Below are positions 1-24,547 of a stretch of DNA of 64,000 nt, one piece after another. Under the pieces are notes generated by a model, which had not been told where the DNA came from, did not search any database, and worked only from the letters and a program-made list of their open reading frames with translations. Position numbers and translations under genes: made by a program. This DNA is from Anopheles merus (taxonomy: Eukaryota > Arthropoda > Insecta > Diptera > Culicidae), in NCBI RefSeq assembly GCF_017562075.2, contig NC_054082.1, positions 8,943,050 to 9,007,049 on the forward strand. The letters are read 5' to 3'. How positions within the stretch are numbered: position 1 is the stretch's first letter; each line of letters opens with the position of its first letter.

Positions 1-1920
1 AAGTTTTGTATAAAGCTTTTGTTTTATGTGCTTTACAAAAAAAAAGCAAACACTGCCCGCCAAACGTCTGGTAAAAAGAGGATTTCTCTTTCTTTTTTAG
101 AGAAAGTTTAGCAGCATACAGTTCAGCAGCGCTTGGGTCGGTTACCTTAGCGACGGAAGCTTATACGCGTATACGCAAAGTGTTTGTCATTAACATGTGA
201 ACACACTGAACGGTAGCAATTGGAGCACGTTGGGCCCAAATAAATTGTTCGAAAGCATTGTCCTGCAACAAATCTGCGATATGTGTTTAATGTTAAACAA
301 AATCTATTTTTAATACCTGTAACGCTGCAACAGCAAAAGGTCAGATTCGTGGACCTGAACCAAGCGAAACCAGGTAAATGTTTGATTTATCCAGAACTGT
401 CACTAGCAGATGTTCTCGTTTCACTTCACTCGGATTGCTCGGTACACTCATCGCTATCAAACCAACCTACTGCTCGCAGGCCTCTTGGGTCAGTAGCACA
501 ATCACACACCGTAACTGGATATCGCGTGAAGCCAATACACCCACCCTGGCTTCCTGTACCCTTCCCCGCCCCGGACCGTTTCGAATTCACCCCAAGCTGC
601 ACTTCAGGGCAGGCATCTTTAACGAACAAAACAGCACACAAACACACGCCTGCACACTCCACATATGATTGAGCTTTCGGTTTATATTGCACACACACAC
701 GGACACACGGACACACTTTTTAATTAATCACTTCCCTGATCAGGGAGGGGGTTATCACATGGCGTACCATTGCACTTTCCAATTAAATGCGTCTCCGGGG
801 TCGTCGTCCGTGTGAACATGAGACGTTGTGTAGTGGAGATTCAACCATTCCTTCCAGGCTTCAATCCAGGAGAAAGGGAGATCCAATAAAACGATGGAAC
901 AGGAAGAGGGGGGATTGGTACGGCTAATTGATTCCGTACGCACTTGTACGCAAAGAAAGGGAGAAGAAAATCATTTCCAGCTTGAAATACGAGCAATGGA
1001 ATGTGCTCGGTTGAGTGGAGGATTTTAATTCATACGAAGCAGTAGATTTCCTCGTAGATTTCCATAACAAAAAAAAAATGTGAAGAAGTATAGGAAATAG
1101 AAAAAGCGAGCACAAAAAGTATTCCTCTCAATCCGGAATGTTGAGGGAATTCTTCGTTTCCCTACGGAAGACGACACCACAGAAGGAATGGATGGATGGA
1201 TGAAAGGCTAAAGAAGGAATAGGACTTCCCTTCCCTCTTCCCCCCGTTTGTGCACTCAAAACGATTCCGATCGGTCTCACAACTTAACCCGCTAATGGTT
1301 TGGTTTTGTGGCGTTGGCTGCTTTGTACCTTTCACTGCAATCTTTATATTCGTGGTTTCCTTTGCCTTTGCGAGCAAGACTGTGACCCACTACGGGGTAA
1401 CGTACCCACTGGACTGGATGTGAAGCGCGGTCCTGTCCCCGTTGGCTGAAGCACGCCGGCTTCGGTCCGGTCGTACGAAAGGAAGGCTCACGCCGGTTCA
1501 GAATCCACGACGATACTGACGCGAAGGATGGGAACGCACCCTTCTGCTCGGTGATAGGGACCGGTGGCACACCCGATGCATTTCACGGTCGTGCTAGCCC
1601 GAGTGCTCCGAAATGTTCCGAGTGAGTTTTATTCTTTACATAGTTTTTTTTTCTTCGATGGAAAATGAGTGCCCGATCCGGTGGGAAAATGAGTGCTACG
1701 AGTTCATGCACAACAGCAGTTCATGGTTTGTAGTGAACTTTGGGAGAAAACTTTCAAAATCGGTTGAAAGCTTTCGCTTTCGACGGTTGCAAACCGTTAC
1801 AATGGCAAAACACTGACGCGCTTTCAACGATTCAAACTAGAAAATTATTTTCAAATTTTTAAATTTCCGTACTCTAAAAACGTTGCAAAAAAAGCATCTT
1901 TCTTTTCCAAAACAGTTAAA
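1..1920. other. Intergenic DNA, no gene seen
   Basis: This stretch to the left of the farnesyltransferase gene has only short ORFs with low-complexity or implausible translations and no splice-linked structure. A minus-strand ORF at 1292-1570 (92 codons) is the most GC-rich part, but it resembles no family I know and has no convincing splice signals. The end of an upstream gene, or UTR sequence, could lie here unseen. Confidence 0.5.
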
Positions 1921-1922
1921 TA

Positions 1923-2304
1923 CAGGCGTCCCCCGAGTTACGACCCCCTCGAGTTACGACGATTCGCAGATACGACGATTTTGATTTTGACAGTTAAAAG
2001 TTGTCATTTGACAAGAAAATGATGTATTTTTTTTAATTGCTGGGCTGATAATCGTTATACACACATTTCCAAAGATTCCACAATTACCCTATCTTGAATA
2101 TCTATTGTGAACGGCTTTCAAAATATAATTATTACATTATCGAACATTATATAAATAAAATACACGATATCATAAATTCCAACTCTTCAAATTCGGTTAT
2201 AAACTTAGTATTCATAGATATTCGACATACGACTTTTTCGACTTACGCCTTGCTTTGGGACATTTTTTCGGTCCCAAATACAGTCGTATCTCGGGGGACA
2301 CCTG
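1923..2304. mobile_element. MITE, mariner-like, TA target site
   Basis: A 382-bp non-coding element is bounded by near-perfect terminal inverted repeats. The left end reads CAGGCGTCCCCCGAGTTACG, and the right end, read from the other strand, is CAGGTGTCCCCCGAGATACG. A TA dinucleotide flanks both sides (1921-1922 and 2305-2306), as expected for TA-targeting Tc1/mariner-type elements. The interior is AT-rich with no transposase, so it would depend on an autonomous relative. Subterminal 'TACGACGATT' and 'TTCGACATACGAC' motifs extend the inverted symmetry about 20 bp further inward. The end mismatches suggest it is not very recent. Mosquito genomes are known to be rich in such MITEs; the family name was not determined. 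Confidence 0.8.
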
Positions 2305-2798
2305 TACCACGAACAATTCACATCGATTTCCGCTCAAATTCAAATTCACTACCCGCATCAATCCGCTACCCTAAACGCACCGATTTTAAATCATTTTCCG
2401 GACAAAATTTTATTTACCCCAAACATTGTAGGAAAATCGTAGAAAATGTCCACTTTACAAAACCGACGTCGCCGGCGAGGGAAATTCGCACCGATTTGGA
2501 GGCGCTGGCGACGGTCATGAAACGTCAAACGCGACGGAGAGCAGCTGTCAGAAAGTGACAGTCAGAAAAAGTTGGACTGTTTTTGTTTTTATTCACCAAC
2601 ACCACCAAAACGGGAGGAGAAGAGAAAAAAAAACACACAACGAAATTGTACCGCAAGCTGTTTTGACCCCGTTTTAGGTTCCGCTAAAAGTTAGTCACCA
2701 CTATCAGCTAACTTCTAACGCGCAGCACGTGCCGGCATCCGGCAATACGAACACGCACTGCCGTCGGTGAGATCCCCCGAAGGGAGAACAAAAGCGGC
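2305..2798 (+). promoter_or_regulatory. Upstream region of the farnesyltransferase gene
   Basis: This is the non-coding DNA between the MITE and the Fntb start codon. Repeated GTCAG-type motifs around 2547-2570 resemble insect initiator sequences (TCAG), which would give a 5' UTR of roughly 230-250 nt. No TATA box is obvious. The transcription start is inferred, not demonstrated. The MITE ends about 250 bp upstream of this candidate start, so it sits in or beside the promoter. Confidence 0.35.
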
Positions 2799-4354
2799 AT
2801 GGAATCGAACGAGCGGCCCCGCACACTGTCGCAGTACAAGCGCTTTCAAACGAACGACGAGGGCCGGAAAACGTTCTCCTCCATTGATCAGGTGCGTGCC
2901 TCGCAGCGGGGTTTTTGGGTACCGTTGCGAGTGCGTGATACGCGCTCACGGTTGTGTGTGGCTATAAATAGAAACCCGCTTTTTCCTCACGCGCTCGTCC
3001 GCCTTTCTTTGTAGATAAAAACCGAAGCATCGATCGAGCGGATCTACGACCGGTACGAGCAGCTGGCGGCCCTCGACGCGACCCTGCCGAAGCTGCTCCG
3101 GGGGGACCATGCGCGCTACCTGCAGCTGTCGCTCGAGCGCCTCTCGACCGCGTACGAAAGCCTGGACAGTAGCCGGCCCTGGATGGTGTACTGGATACTG
3201 AATGCGGCCAGCATCCTGAACCTGCGCTTTCCGCACGAGCTGCTCGACCGGGTGGTGGACTTTCTGGCCAAGTGCCGCGGCAAGGACGGCGGCTTCGGGG
3301 GCGGACCGGGCCAGGATCCGCACCTGGCCACGACGTACGCGGCCGTCAACTCGCTGTGCATCATCGGCACCGACCGGGCACTGAGCGCGATCGATCGGCC
3401 CTCGCTGAAGCGGTTCATGTGGTCGGTGCGGGAGAGCAACGGCGCCTTTCGGATGCACGTCGGCGGGGAGGTGGATGTGCGCGGCGCTTACTGCGCCATC
3501 TCGGCCGCCAAGCTGTGCTCCTTCACGCCGGAGGACGAGCAGCGGCTGTTCGAGGGCACGTCCGGCTGGATCGCGGAATGCCAAACGTACGAGGGTGGGT
3601 TTGGCGGCGCGCCCGACCTGGAAGCGCACGGCGGATACTCGTTCTGTGCTGCGGCCGCCCTCATGCTGCTCGGGGGCGAGAATCGCTGCGACCTGAAGGC
3701 GCTGCTCCGGTGGACGGTGAACCGGCAGATGGCGTACGAGGGCGGGTTCCAGGGCCGCACGAACAAGCTGGTCGACGGGTGCTACTCGTTCTGGCAGGGC
3801 GCGCTCGTACCGATCGTGCAGGGGCTTATCGCACGGGCGGAAGGCAACCAGAGCATCATGAACGTGAGCCTGTTCAATCGCTACGCACTGCAGGAGTACG
3901 TGCTGATCTGCTGCCAAAGACCCAACGGCGGGTTGATCGATAAGCCGGGCAAGTAAGTGTTTAACTTAAACCGCAATCCTTTTCCACAAACGTTTCTGAA
4001 ACGTTTTTTTTTTTTTTTTTTTGCAGACCAGCCGATCTGTACCACACCTGCTACACGCTCAGCGGACTGGCCGTCGCCCAGCACTGCGAAACACACAGCC
4101 CACCGCTCGTGCTGGGCGACGAGCGGAACGAGGTGCTGCCGACGCACCCGGTCCACAATATTCCACCCAAGGCAGCGCTGGACGCTTACCGGTACTTCCT
4201 GGAGCTCGATCAACCCGGATCGGCCAGCGAGGAGAAGCACTGCAACGGCAAATCGGTCGACCCGATGGACGCTTGTTCGGAGAACGAGTCCGACCGGCAA
4301 ACGTCCGAGGACAGCAGCAGCAACTACACGAGCAGCCGAGCGTCGGAATATTAA
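2799..4354 (+). CDS. Fntb: Protein farnesyltransferase subunit beta
   Basis: Three exons join with consistent phases: 2799-2891, 3015-3952 and 4027-4354, giving 452 aa (human enzyme 437 aa). The product is the catalytic beta subunit of the cytosolic heterodimer that attaches farnesyl to the cysteine of CaaX proteins such as Ras and lamins. The alpha-alpha barrel repeats are visible as recurring GG(F/Y)xGxP segments (for example GGFGGGPGQ and GGFGGAPDLEAHGGY). The three zinc ligands fit: D285 and C287 in LVDGCYSFWQ, and H350 in DLYHTCYTLSG. The third exon adds a divergent acidic, Ser-rich tail. The start is the first ATG of exon 1; the preceding context AGCGGC is acceptable. An AATAAA at 4476-4481 gives a 3' UTR of about 150 nt. 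The large exon is GC-rich with strong codon bias. Geranylgeranyltransferase-I beta is the alternative, but the motifs and length favour FTase. Confidence 0.95.
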
Positions 4355-4475
4355 GCAATGCGTGCGGCCCTCATCTGTTTGCTGATTGAGATACTTGAAA
4401 GACATTTTTAGGGGACACCTCCTCTTCGGTAGGTTCGGTTTTGTGATTGCTCTTTTCTTTTCTTTCTTTTTTTTT

Positions 4476-4481
4476 AATAAA
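4476..4481 (+). terminator. Poly(A) signal of Fntb
   Basis: A canonical AATAAA lies 121 nt after the stop codon, preceded by a T/C-rich stretch. It is the only such hexamer close downstream of the farnesyltransferase coding sequence, so the mRNA should end near 4495-4510. Confidence 0.6.
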
Positions 4482-4874
4482 CTGCAAAATGTACCAATCG
4501 TGCTTTACTCCACCACACGCCCGTGAGTGCAAATAGTCGGCAATAGCTTACAGCAAATCCAATGAATCCACAAGCAATCAATCTCGAAAAGCGTTGTTAT
4601 AGAGATGAGGCATTAACTCTGCGCGGCCTACTGCTGGAGGTGTATCGCCCCCTTTTTCTTCCAGTAGTTGTGCCCTCTGGCAAGACCAAATAATAGTGGG
4701 GCAAGAAAGCAAACAAAATAGGCCACCACTTTTCTTTCTCAATTTGCTCAATGTAGGGGCACACAGTTTTCTCACAACCTCTTTTTTCCTACAACAAACA
4801 AAAAATTCTTAATTATGAAAATAAAAATAAAATACACCAAAAGAAGTTGTTTTTTTTATAAATAAATCAATGAT

Positions 4875-4880
4875 TTTATT
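4875..4880 (-). terminator. Candidate distal poly(A) signal, cyclin G
   Basis: TTTATT on the plus strand reads AATAAA on the minus strand. It is about 400 nt from the Fntb poly(A) signal, so the two transcription units would converge here. This is inferred from position only; proximal sites are possible. Confidence 0.3.
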
Positions 4881-7800
4881 TCTTTTCTTCTTCTTCGCTT
4901 CTCTGCACTTCCTAAGAATGGCTTTTTTTGTTGTTGTTGATGATGATTTCACGTATCATTTCTTTTCTTTGTTTCGTGTTTCGTTTTGTCATCGTCTCAT
5001 TTTTTCTCTCTATTTTCACCTGTGTGTTTTACAGGTAAGAGTAGTAAATTTGCCATATCTTGAGAAATGTTGCTCATCATCAATAATATATATTATTAAT
5101 TGCATGTTTTCCTCCCTCCGTACAACTAATAGTATATTTCACAATACAACACACACACCACATTTCACAACGTTTTCTCTCTCACACCTTCTTTTCTAAA
5201 TCCAAACCCTTTCTTTTTTCCATGCTTCTTGGCTCTGATCTATCTCCGTTTTCTTTTCTCGTTACCTCTCCACCACTCATGCCACCACGCATTTTCTCGC
5301 TCTTCCTCCTCTTGCCTTCTTGCTCTCTTTCTCATTTGTTATCACTCGCTCTATTGCATCATATATTAACACCTCGGTTCTCGCATTTACTTTCTTCCTT
5401 TTTTTTGGTGGCATGTTCGCGTGGCGTGGTCACTTTTCGATCTCTTTCCCTTATCCACTGCCTACTACATTTAAATCCTTTTTCCTCTTTCCTTTTTAGC
5501 TACACTTTACACGTTTGTTTTTTTATACTTCTTAATGTTGCACTTCTCTGTTGTGGTTCTTCTCTCGTTCTCTCCTCAAGGGTTGTTGGCTTTTTTTTTA
5601 AATAGACGTGAAAGGAGCGAAACTTCGTGTTCGTGTTGTTTTTGTTGCGATATCGTGTAGAAAGTGTGTTACAGTAAATTACAGAAAAATAGAACAGACA
5701 GGACATGAACAGATTCTTAAAAACGATGGGTTTTTTTGTGTGTTTTTCTTTTAACGATTCACAATCACTATTCTCTTAACGCGCTAAGTGGTTTTAATTC
5801 ATAAAATGGAAATTGTTAAGGCGTGTGTGTGTTTAATCGTGTTTTTTTTGTCTGCACATTTGTAAACTTAGTTTTGTTTTGAAGTTTTCTAGCGCGCTGT
5901 TTCTTGCACATTTTGTTGTTGTTGTTGTTGTTGTTTTTCGATTAGAGAGAAAAGGGAGAATTTGATACTGTATAAATGGGGATAATGTATAAAGTTGTGA
6001 TAACTCGTCCTGTAACTGCTCTTCTTCCTAACACACGCGCTTTCTTGTTCTCTTTCTCTCTCTCTCTCTATCTCTCTTCCTCTATGCACTTCCTCCAGTG
6101 AAGTGGTCATGTACAGCCATACTGACGCATACATACATACAAACACACTAACACACACACACACACATGCATTCACATCATACTAGACTTTCTATACACA
6201 CACACGCACACAAACGCTCTTCCTAATCTGCGTAGTAGTCGTCTTACCAAACTAAACTATGAGAAAAAAAAATAGAGGAAAATGTTTGGGGCCCACACAC
6301 CACATCATAGCTTCTTCTACCTAAACCCCCTCCTCTTGTATTATCTTGTTCTATGAACTTCCTCCAGGGAAATAGGGTGGGGGTGACTCCCGCAGAGAGG
6401 GATCCAAAGGAGGGAAATGATTGCACACAAGTAGTTTTGCTCTAATTGCATCTCAATTGTGGGGGGAAGAGGGTGAGGAAATAATAATAATGGGAAAAGC
6501 GATGAGGATATAACTTAATTTACTACCATCCTTAGACGTGAAAGATTATAGAGATACTACTATATATTAAGAAGAAACATAAAAACTATACAAAAATTAC
6601 TATGAAACGAACGAGAATTACGACAGATAGTGCGCGCGCGCGCACACACATACACACCCACAGGATAGCGTATGTCGTCTTGTGTGTTGTTGTATATGCT
6701 TTTCTCCTTTCATGTCTCCCTTTGCACAAGCGTGTTCTTCTTCTTCTTCTTCTTGATCCTTTTCTCTTATCTTTTCTTCTTTTTCTTGTTCCTCTTCTCT
6801 TCTGTTCGTTTTTCTTTTTCTTGTTCCTCTTCTTTTCTCTTCGTTCTTCTTTCTCCTGTATACTCTAATGCTTCTTTTCTGTTTGAGCTGACTATTATTC
6901 ACACGCACACCTTCAGGCTTTGTTGTTTTGTATTTTTCACTCACTTAAGGCTGCGCGCATCATTTCTTGTTCGATTTTTTCATTCATCCACACACACATG
7001 ATGCATGCCAAACACGTCGTTTCGGCACGCACACCGCACATCGGATCCGATGCTATATGAGCTCGCAGCTTCCAGGGTTTGGGGATTGTGTACAATAAGG
7101 GAATAAGGATACGTTTGAAGGAGTAACGGGAGATGGAGTAGGTGGGATATGATGATCATGGGATGTTGGTTTTGTTTGTTGTAATAAATAATTTAATTCG
7201 TTTAAAAGCCTCCTCATACACTGAGAAGATCGCGTAATGAGGGGCGGGTGTATAGAGAAATAATTTACAATAAAAGTGGCTTTGCAGATACAAAACAGTA
7301 TCTTGCTAAAAAGCAGGTGGGTTTTATAATATTATTCAACATAATCCATAATAAAGAGTGCATGCATTATCATGCGCTTCTCTGTTTAACAATGTCGAAA
7401 ACAATGAAGCAAAAACTAAACAAGCTGAAGATGCGCACAAAACAGCAAAGGGAATGGTGATGGTGAAAGGATGTCCTTCCTTCCTTCCTTCTTTCCGCTC
7501 CGTTTGCGCTGCGCGCACTCCTGCAGATCCTGCTATCTTGCAGGATGGTGAGAATGATTACATTACACGATGAGTGTGCGTGGAAACGTGGAACGAGCAT
7601 GATTTTCTTCTGCTCGGTAAATCTTCTTTTGTGCCATTTGCATGCGTGCGCGTGGATGACGACTTTCAGGCAGGGTTTTTGCTGTCTTTTTCTCTTTCTG
7701 TGTGTGTGTGTTTTTGGCGGGGAGGTGTACAGGCTTTTCCGTGACATATAAAAACAAGTTTAAGGTGATAGAGCACCTTTAGCGTAAAAAAAAGACTTTG

Positions 7801-8113
7801 CTTACATACATTCATTGTTCATTCAGTTGGGGCAAAATTAGAATAAGTTAAAAAATATATATGCCATTATCAACTGAAAAACCAGGCAATGATGAAGATA
7901 CTATCAAACGCCAAAAAAAAGTGAATGTATCGACCGATCGGCCTGTAATATCGCCTCCCCGTGGTGCAGAGGCAAGGAATGGAATAAATTGTACCTAACA
8001 CAAATTTCAACATTCCCCCACGCACCCTTTTCCCAATACACCACCCACACACAATGCAATCGAAACTGACCCGCACTACACCACTCTTTCATGGTTTGCT
8101 ACGTTTTACGCTC

Positions 8114-8118
<5 letters not shown>

Positions 8119-8174
<56 letters not shown>
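8119..8174. repeat. (TC)28 microsatellite
   Basis: An uninterrupted TC dinucleotide run ends at a single G. On the minus strand, the presumed cyclin G sense strand, it reads as (GA)n. Confidence 0.95.
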
Positions 8175-8177
<3 letters not shown>

Positions 8178-11100
8178 CTCATTTTCATCATTGTTCTGTT
8201 CATTCTCCTGATACTCTCCTTTTGCTTTTCTTCCATTCTTGTTTCTCTGTTTCTCTAGCTTTCATGTTTTCTTCTCTTTTGCTTCGATTTGTTTCGATCT
8301 CTAGTGTTCCTCTCTCCACTGTTTGTTGTCACCCTTCTTTTCTTCATTTTAAATAAATTTTAATCACATTTTTTTCTTTTTCTTTTTCTCCTCCCCTTTT
8401 GCTCCGCTCTTCTACCGTAAGTCGGGTTTTCGTTTGTTTTTGTTTCTCATAAATTAATAATATTTATCAGATAAAAAATACTTCTTTTTTGCTGCTCCTA
8501 AACACGATTGCGTTTCTGCTTGCGTACGTTCGTTTTAGCATCTCCGCTTCCTCCCCTTCTTCGTGCACGCGTGCCCGCTTTTGTTGTAAATTGTGTTTCT
8601 TCATTTCTGTTTTTTCGTGCTTCCTTTTTCCTCCAGACGCTTCCTTGATTCTTGTTTCCTTTGTTTTTTTCTTCTTTGCGCTCCCTATTATCATTACGTA
8701 GTTAGTAGTAGTAATAGTACGACGGCGAGATGGTGTTTTATGTTGCAAGGCTTTGTCTCACTTGTTGGGAAATACGCGTTCGTTTTCCATGCCTTTTAGT
8801 GAATGTTGTTTTGGATGTTTCTTCATCAAACCGCATTCACATTGTGTCCCTGTGTTTTTTTTTTCTGTATAGTATCAAATAAGCACGGTTCTAGAAGTGT
8901 GCCAATTTTCCTGTCTTATTCCAAAAAGCGTTTTCTTTTGCTTATATGTGTGTGTTAAAAAGGAAACAAGCATACAAGGGTGGGGGAATGATTCCGTTCT
9001 TCATCCAAGCGCCTATACACACAAGCCCACACCAAATAACGAACGTGAAAAGAAAGGGGGAGGGGCGCGGCGGTTGCGTAGTACACATAATATACATAAA
9101 TATTCGAGATCAATTGCGGTATTTTCATGCTGCTTCACAAAAGTTTAAAATTGTGCAACCGCGCGGTTGTAAGATTTTTTGGGGTGAAAGTGGAGCAACA
9201 ACAACGACACGCGGGAAGTGTAGGTAAACCGACAGTAAAAACTGATACACGGTTCGCCACCATCGCGTATGTTTTGTTGTACGCCGATCTTTTGCTTATC
9301 GCATCGGCAAAGACGAAACCTAACCAACCGTGACTCTAAAAACACACACACACACGTGCACATCCATTTCGTATTGTGGTGCCACCAAAATGGAATGTGG
9401 GCAGGCATGGGGAGAGGCGATACATGCAATTGTTTGCAAGTTCCCTGTGAACCTAATGCTTTTCTAACACGCTGCTTTTATCCCTGTGTGTACATTCCTT
9501 TCTTGTCGTCCTGTTTTCTTTGCTGCTTGCCTTGTCTTTACTTCCACGAACGGTTGGTTGTTCCCCTTCCATAGTTAGTTCCTAGCTCGATTATTCCACA
9601 TCTATCGAAAACACATAGACACATTCTCTACAAACAACAACACGTGCTACTACGACATCGTCGAGGATTACATTAATATAAGCTGACTGAGGGAGGGAAA
9701 TAAACGGGACAAGTTTATCTCTATCGCTACCGTTTAGCGTTTGTGTGTAACTGTTGTTTCAATTGATTGAGCTTGGTAGTGTTCAAAACTTTGCCTAAAC
9801 GCAACATGCACTTAGTAGAGCTTAGTGCTGTTGCTGGTTTGCTGGTTCAATCGTTCTGTTTCTAAGGATTAAAGGGAGGGGGAGCTTCGATTCGTTTGGA
9901 TATTTGACTATTTTCCGGTACACCCTCTCTCTCTGTCTCTTTCGCTCTATCAGCATTAGACTATTTCGCAAATTTTACTAGAGTCCAATATATTGTAGTA
10001 TGATTGAAGTTTGCAGATCTTGTACGTTTTGTCTTGCGTTTTTTTTTTCGTCGACTGACTCCGTGACAATACCCGCTACTGGTTACTTTATCTTTAAAAA
10101 TGAAAAGCGTAAGTAGAGCAACTAACGAGCAAAGCACGATCGAGTCGGATGATCATTGTGGAATATAGAGCGAAGGGGTTGCGGAATTTTAAAAGGAACC
10201 TCTCCCACCTTCGTAGAAAAGGACAAGTTTAGTATAGGAGTTTCGCTTTGTTGTTTTGCAAATTAAAACGTCTCCTACTGGTGTAGTGTATCGGCCGGAT
10301 CTTTGAATTCTGTTCTGCTTACTCACTTCTAACACCGTTGTGGTTGATTCTTTTTCCCTACAAACTAATAACACATTCAGTACTGGCTTTACGATCAATA
10401 CGAGTTTTCCAAGGTTCTAAAACTCGCTGGCTGATGGTTTCAATGTCTGCTCGTGGCTTTGATTAATAATCTTCCTGCTTCTGGTCCTCTGTCGTTCTGA
10501 TGCTGCTGCTGCTTGCTGCTGCCTTTTACACTGTTCGCAGCGCTCTTTCCTTTTCCTTTTCTTTCACTTCTTTCGCTCCAATAATAAAAATGTGCAAATC
10601 GTTGTGTATTGAAATTCTGTTCGTAAAAAAGGTAACGAGAAAATCAATATTATTCCAAAAAACAGTTTTTGACGTGGTACACAAAACGAAAAAAGTAACA
10701 TTTGTAAACATTAACAAAAATGCTCTTTCTCTCCCTCGTTCTATCGTCCTTTCCCTATTAGATGTGTCTTCTTTTCTCTGTTTATCTCCGCTTTCTACCG
10801 TCCGTAGGCAAAAGCATACACGCTTCTTCTCTTCTGCGCTGCGCTCTTTGCAATGCAAGATGTTCGCATATTTCGTTTTGCACAGCTCTTGTGTGCTTCC
10901 GATTGTTATTCTTCTGTTTTTCTCTTTTCTCATTTCTCGTGTTTTGGCGTCGCGTAATTCTCGTCGTTCCGTGTATGTGGGTGTGTTCCAACATGACTTG
11001 CTTATTAGTCGTACATTCTCGTCTGCTGCTGCTGCTGTTATCCTAATAAGCAGGTGAATGCTCTTTTAAACAGCCTAAACACACCCAGCGGTAAGGATAG

Positions 11101-12695
11101 TTTGTTGAAAAGAGCATTCGCCCCCTCCTCAAATATAGTTGCTGTGGTTGTTAAATGTCACTTGCTTTACCATCTGCCATTTAAATCCTACACAACTTAT
11201 TAGCTAGGATTTTTTTAAACCGTTTTGTATATTTTGTACTTTTTTTGATTTTCCTTTTATCTTTCTTTTTATACTTGCATATACTTTTGCGTAACTTTTC
11301 AGAGATTTTTTGTTTTTTTTTTTGTGTTTGCTGTTTCCTTTTCTGCTTCGCTAATTTTGGACTTTTTTTTTGTTGATATTGTTGATCATTTCAAGTATAG
11401 TTTGTTTCTTCTCTTGTTTTTTTCCCTGTCTCCCCAAACATACGATAACCGCCTGCGAGCTGGCGTTATGTCATTTGTAACCAATTTCCATTATCGCGTA
11501 AGTTTCTCCTTTTTCTCATGTTATTCTCAATTCCCGATGTAATCCTACTTTTATCGTACTATTCCGCGATTTTTAAACCTTCTCTCCACTCTCACTCTCT
11601 CCTGCTTAAACGATTCATAGATCTTATCCAACGAATTAAATTGTTTCTTTTTTCTTTTGTTTTCTGACTGCGCTTTTTTTGTTCTACACTATTATAGCAA
11701 ATAAGTGTGTTCTAGAAGTATGCAATTTCTTACTCAAAAAAAGGGAGGAAAACAAAATAAAATTAACATTTACCAACCGAAGAGTAGTGCTCTCCCTCCG
11801 CGCGTGCTGCTGCTGTTGTTGCCGCTCTTTCCGTGCCTTGTTGATGTTAGTGTGCCGTCCCGTTGTTAGTCCTTTTCTTACTTGCTTCTCCATTCGTTTC
11901 GGTTTTCACGGATGCAGTTGATTATGTTTGATTCTCTTCCGAACCGCGTCAACATCAGTTAATCTCGCCAGCGACATCGAACCAAAGCTACGATTTGTTC
12001 CTTGGCGCACAACCACATGCTGTGCAATCGTTTCTTTGGGTGCGCGCTGTGCTCACGTCGTCGTCGTCGTTCTATTGCCACTTTGCCTTGGTCAACTTTA
12101 GTAAAGCAAATTTATCACTCTTTTCGCTGCTGCTGCTGCTGCTTCTGCTGGTGCCACCGTCCACTATACGATGATGTTATCACATTATGGGATTGCTGCT
12201 ATGCAATGATAGCGGTTCCTTTTCAAAGCCCGATAGCCCCAATGCCCCGTCCTTGATTCTTCGTGGCGCCACTTCATAGTCCACCTTGCTCGATGGTAGG
12301 TCAAGGGTTTCAGAAAGCTGGTCAAATATTTGGGCGGGGAGGGGGCGGGGGGATGTACGTACTTTGAAGTTTTGTTTGTGCACAGCGCACCCGTGCATTG
12401 TTGCAGCATAAAACACTGTGTGGACGGTCACAAACGTTCATTCTGTTTCTTATGTTTTCGTCATAACAGCAATGTGAAGGGATTTTGTTGCAAAACCGCT
12501 CTCTTTCTCCATTCTTTTACATATCCGTCGTCGTAATCGATACTGAGCGAAGCTGAATGCGGTCATTTTTCCGAAACTTGCATTCAAACCATACATCCGA
12601 CTCGATTCGATACTAAACAATTATTTAAAGAAATAAGAGGGTGTGTGTGTGCGTGATCGAGCGATCGTTCGATCGACTGATCGCCGCGCGCCATT

Positions 12696-24547
<11,852 letters not shown>

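Larger units (their letters stand above)
4850..12695 (-). other. Probable long 3' UTR of cyclin G
   Basis: Almost 8 kb follows the cyclin G stop without a recognisable coding exon on either strand. Over most of its length the minus (sense) strand is purine-rich: the plus strand shows long T/C runs, TTC and CT repeats. The same bias appears on the sense strand of the FBXO11 3' UTR. A minus-strand AATAAA lies at 4875-4880, just before the Fntb 3' end, and could be the distal polyadenylation signal. The extent is inferred; the transcript could end earlier and leave part of this as intergenic DNA. Open frames here (such as 5222-5605 and 10500-11057, +) are low-complexity Leu/Ser/Phe strings typical of pyrimidine-rich DNA. 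Confidence 0.4.

Noticed and set aside
2946..3917. A 323-codon minus-strand ORF opposite farnesyltransferase exon 2
   Set aside because: It runs antisense to a well-conserved enzyme exon and has no family resemblance; GC-rich shadow frame.
5222..11060. Several plus-strand ORFs of 90-185 codons, rich in Leu, Phe, Ser and Cys
   Set aside because: Hydrophobic translations are expected from pyrimidine-rich DNA; no signal-peptide-plus-domain pattern, splice logic or family match.
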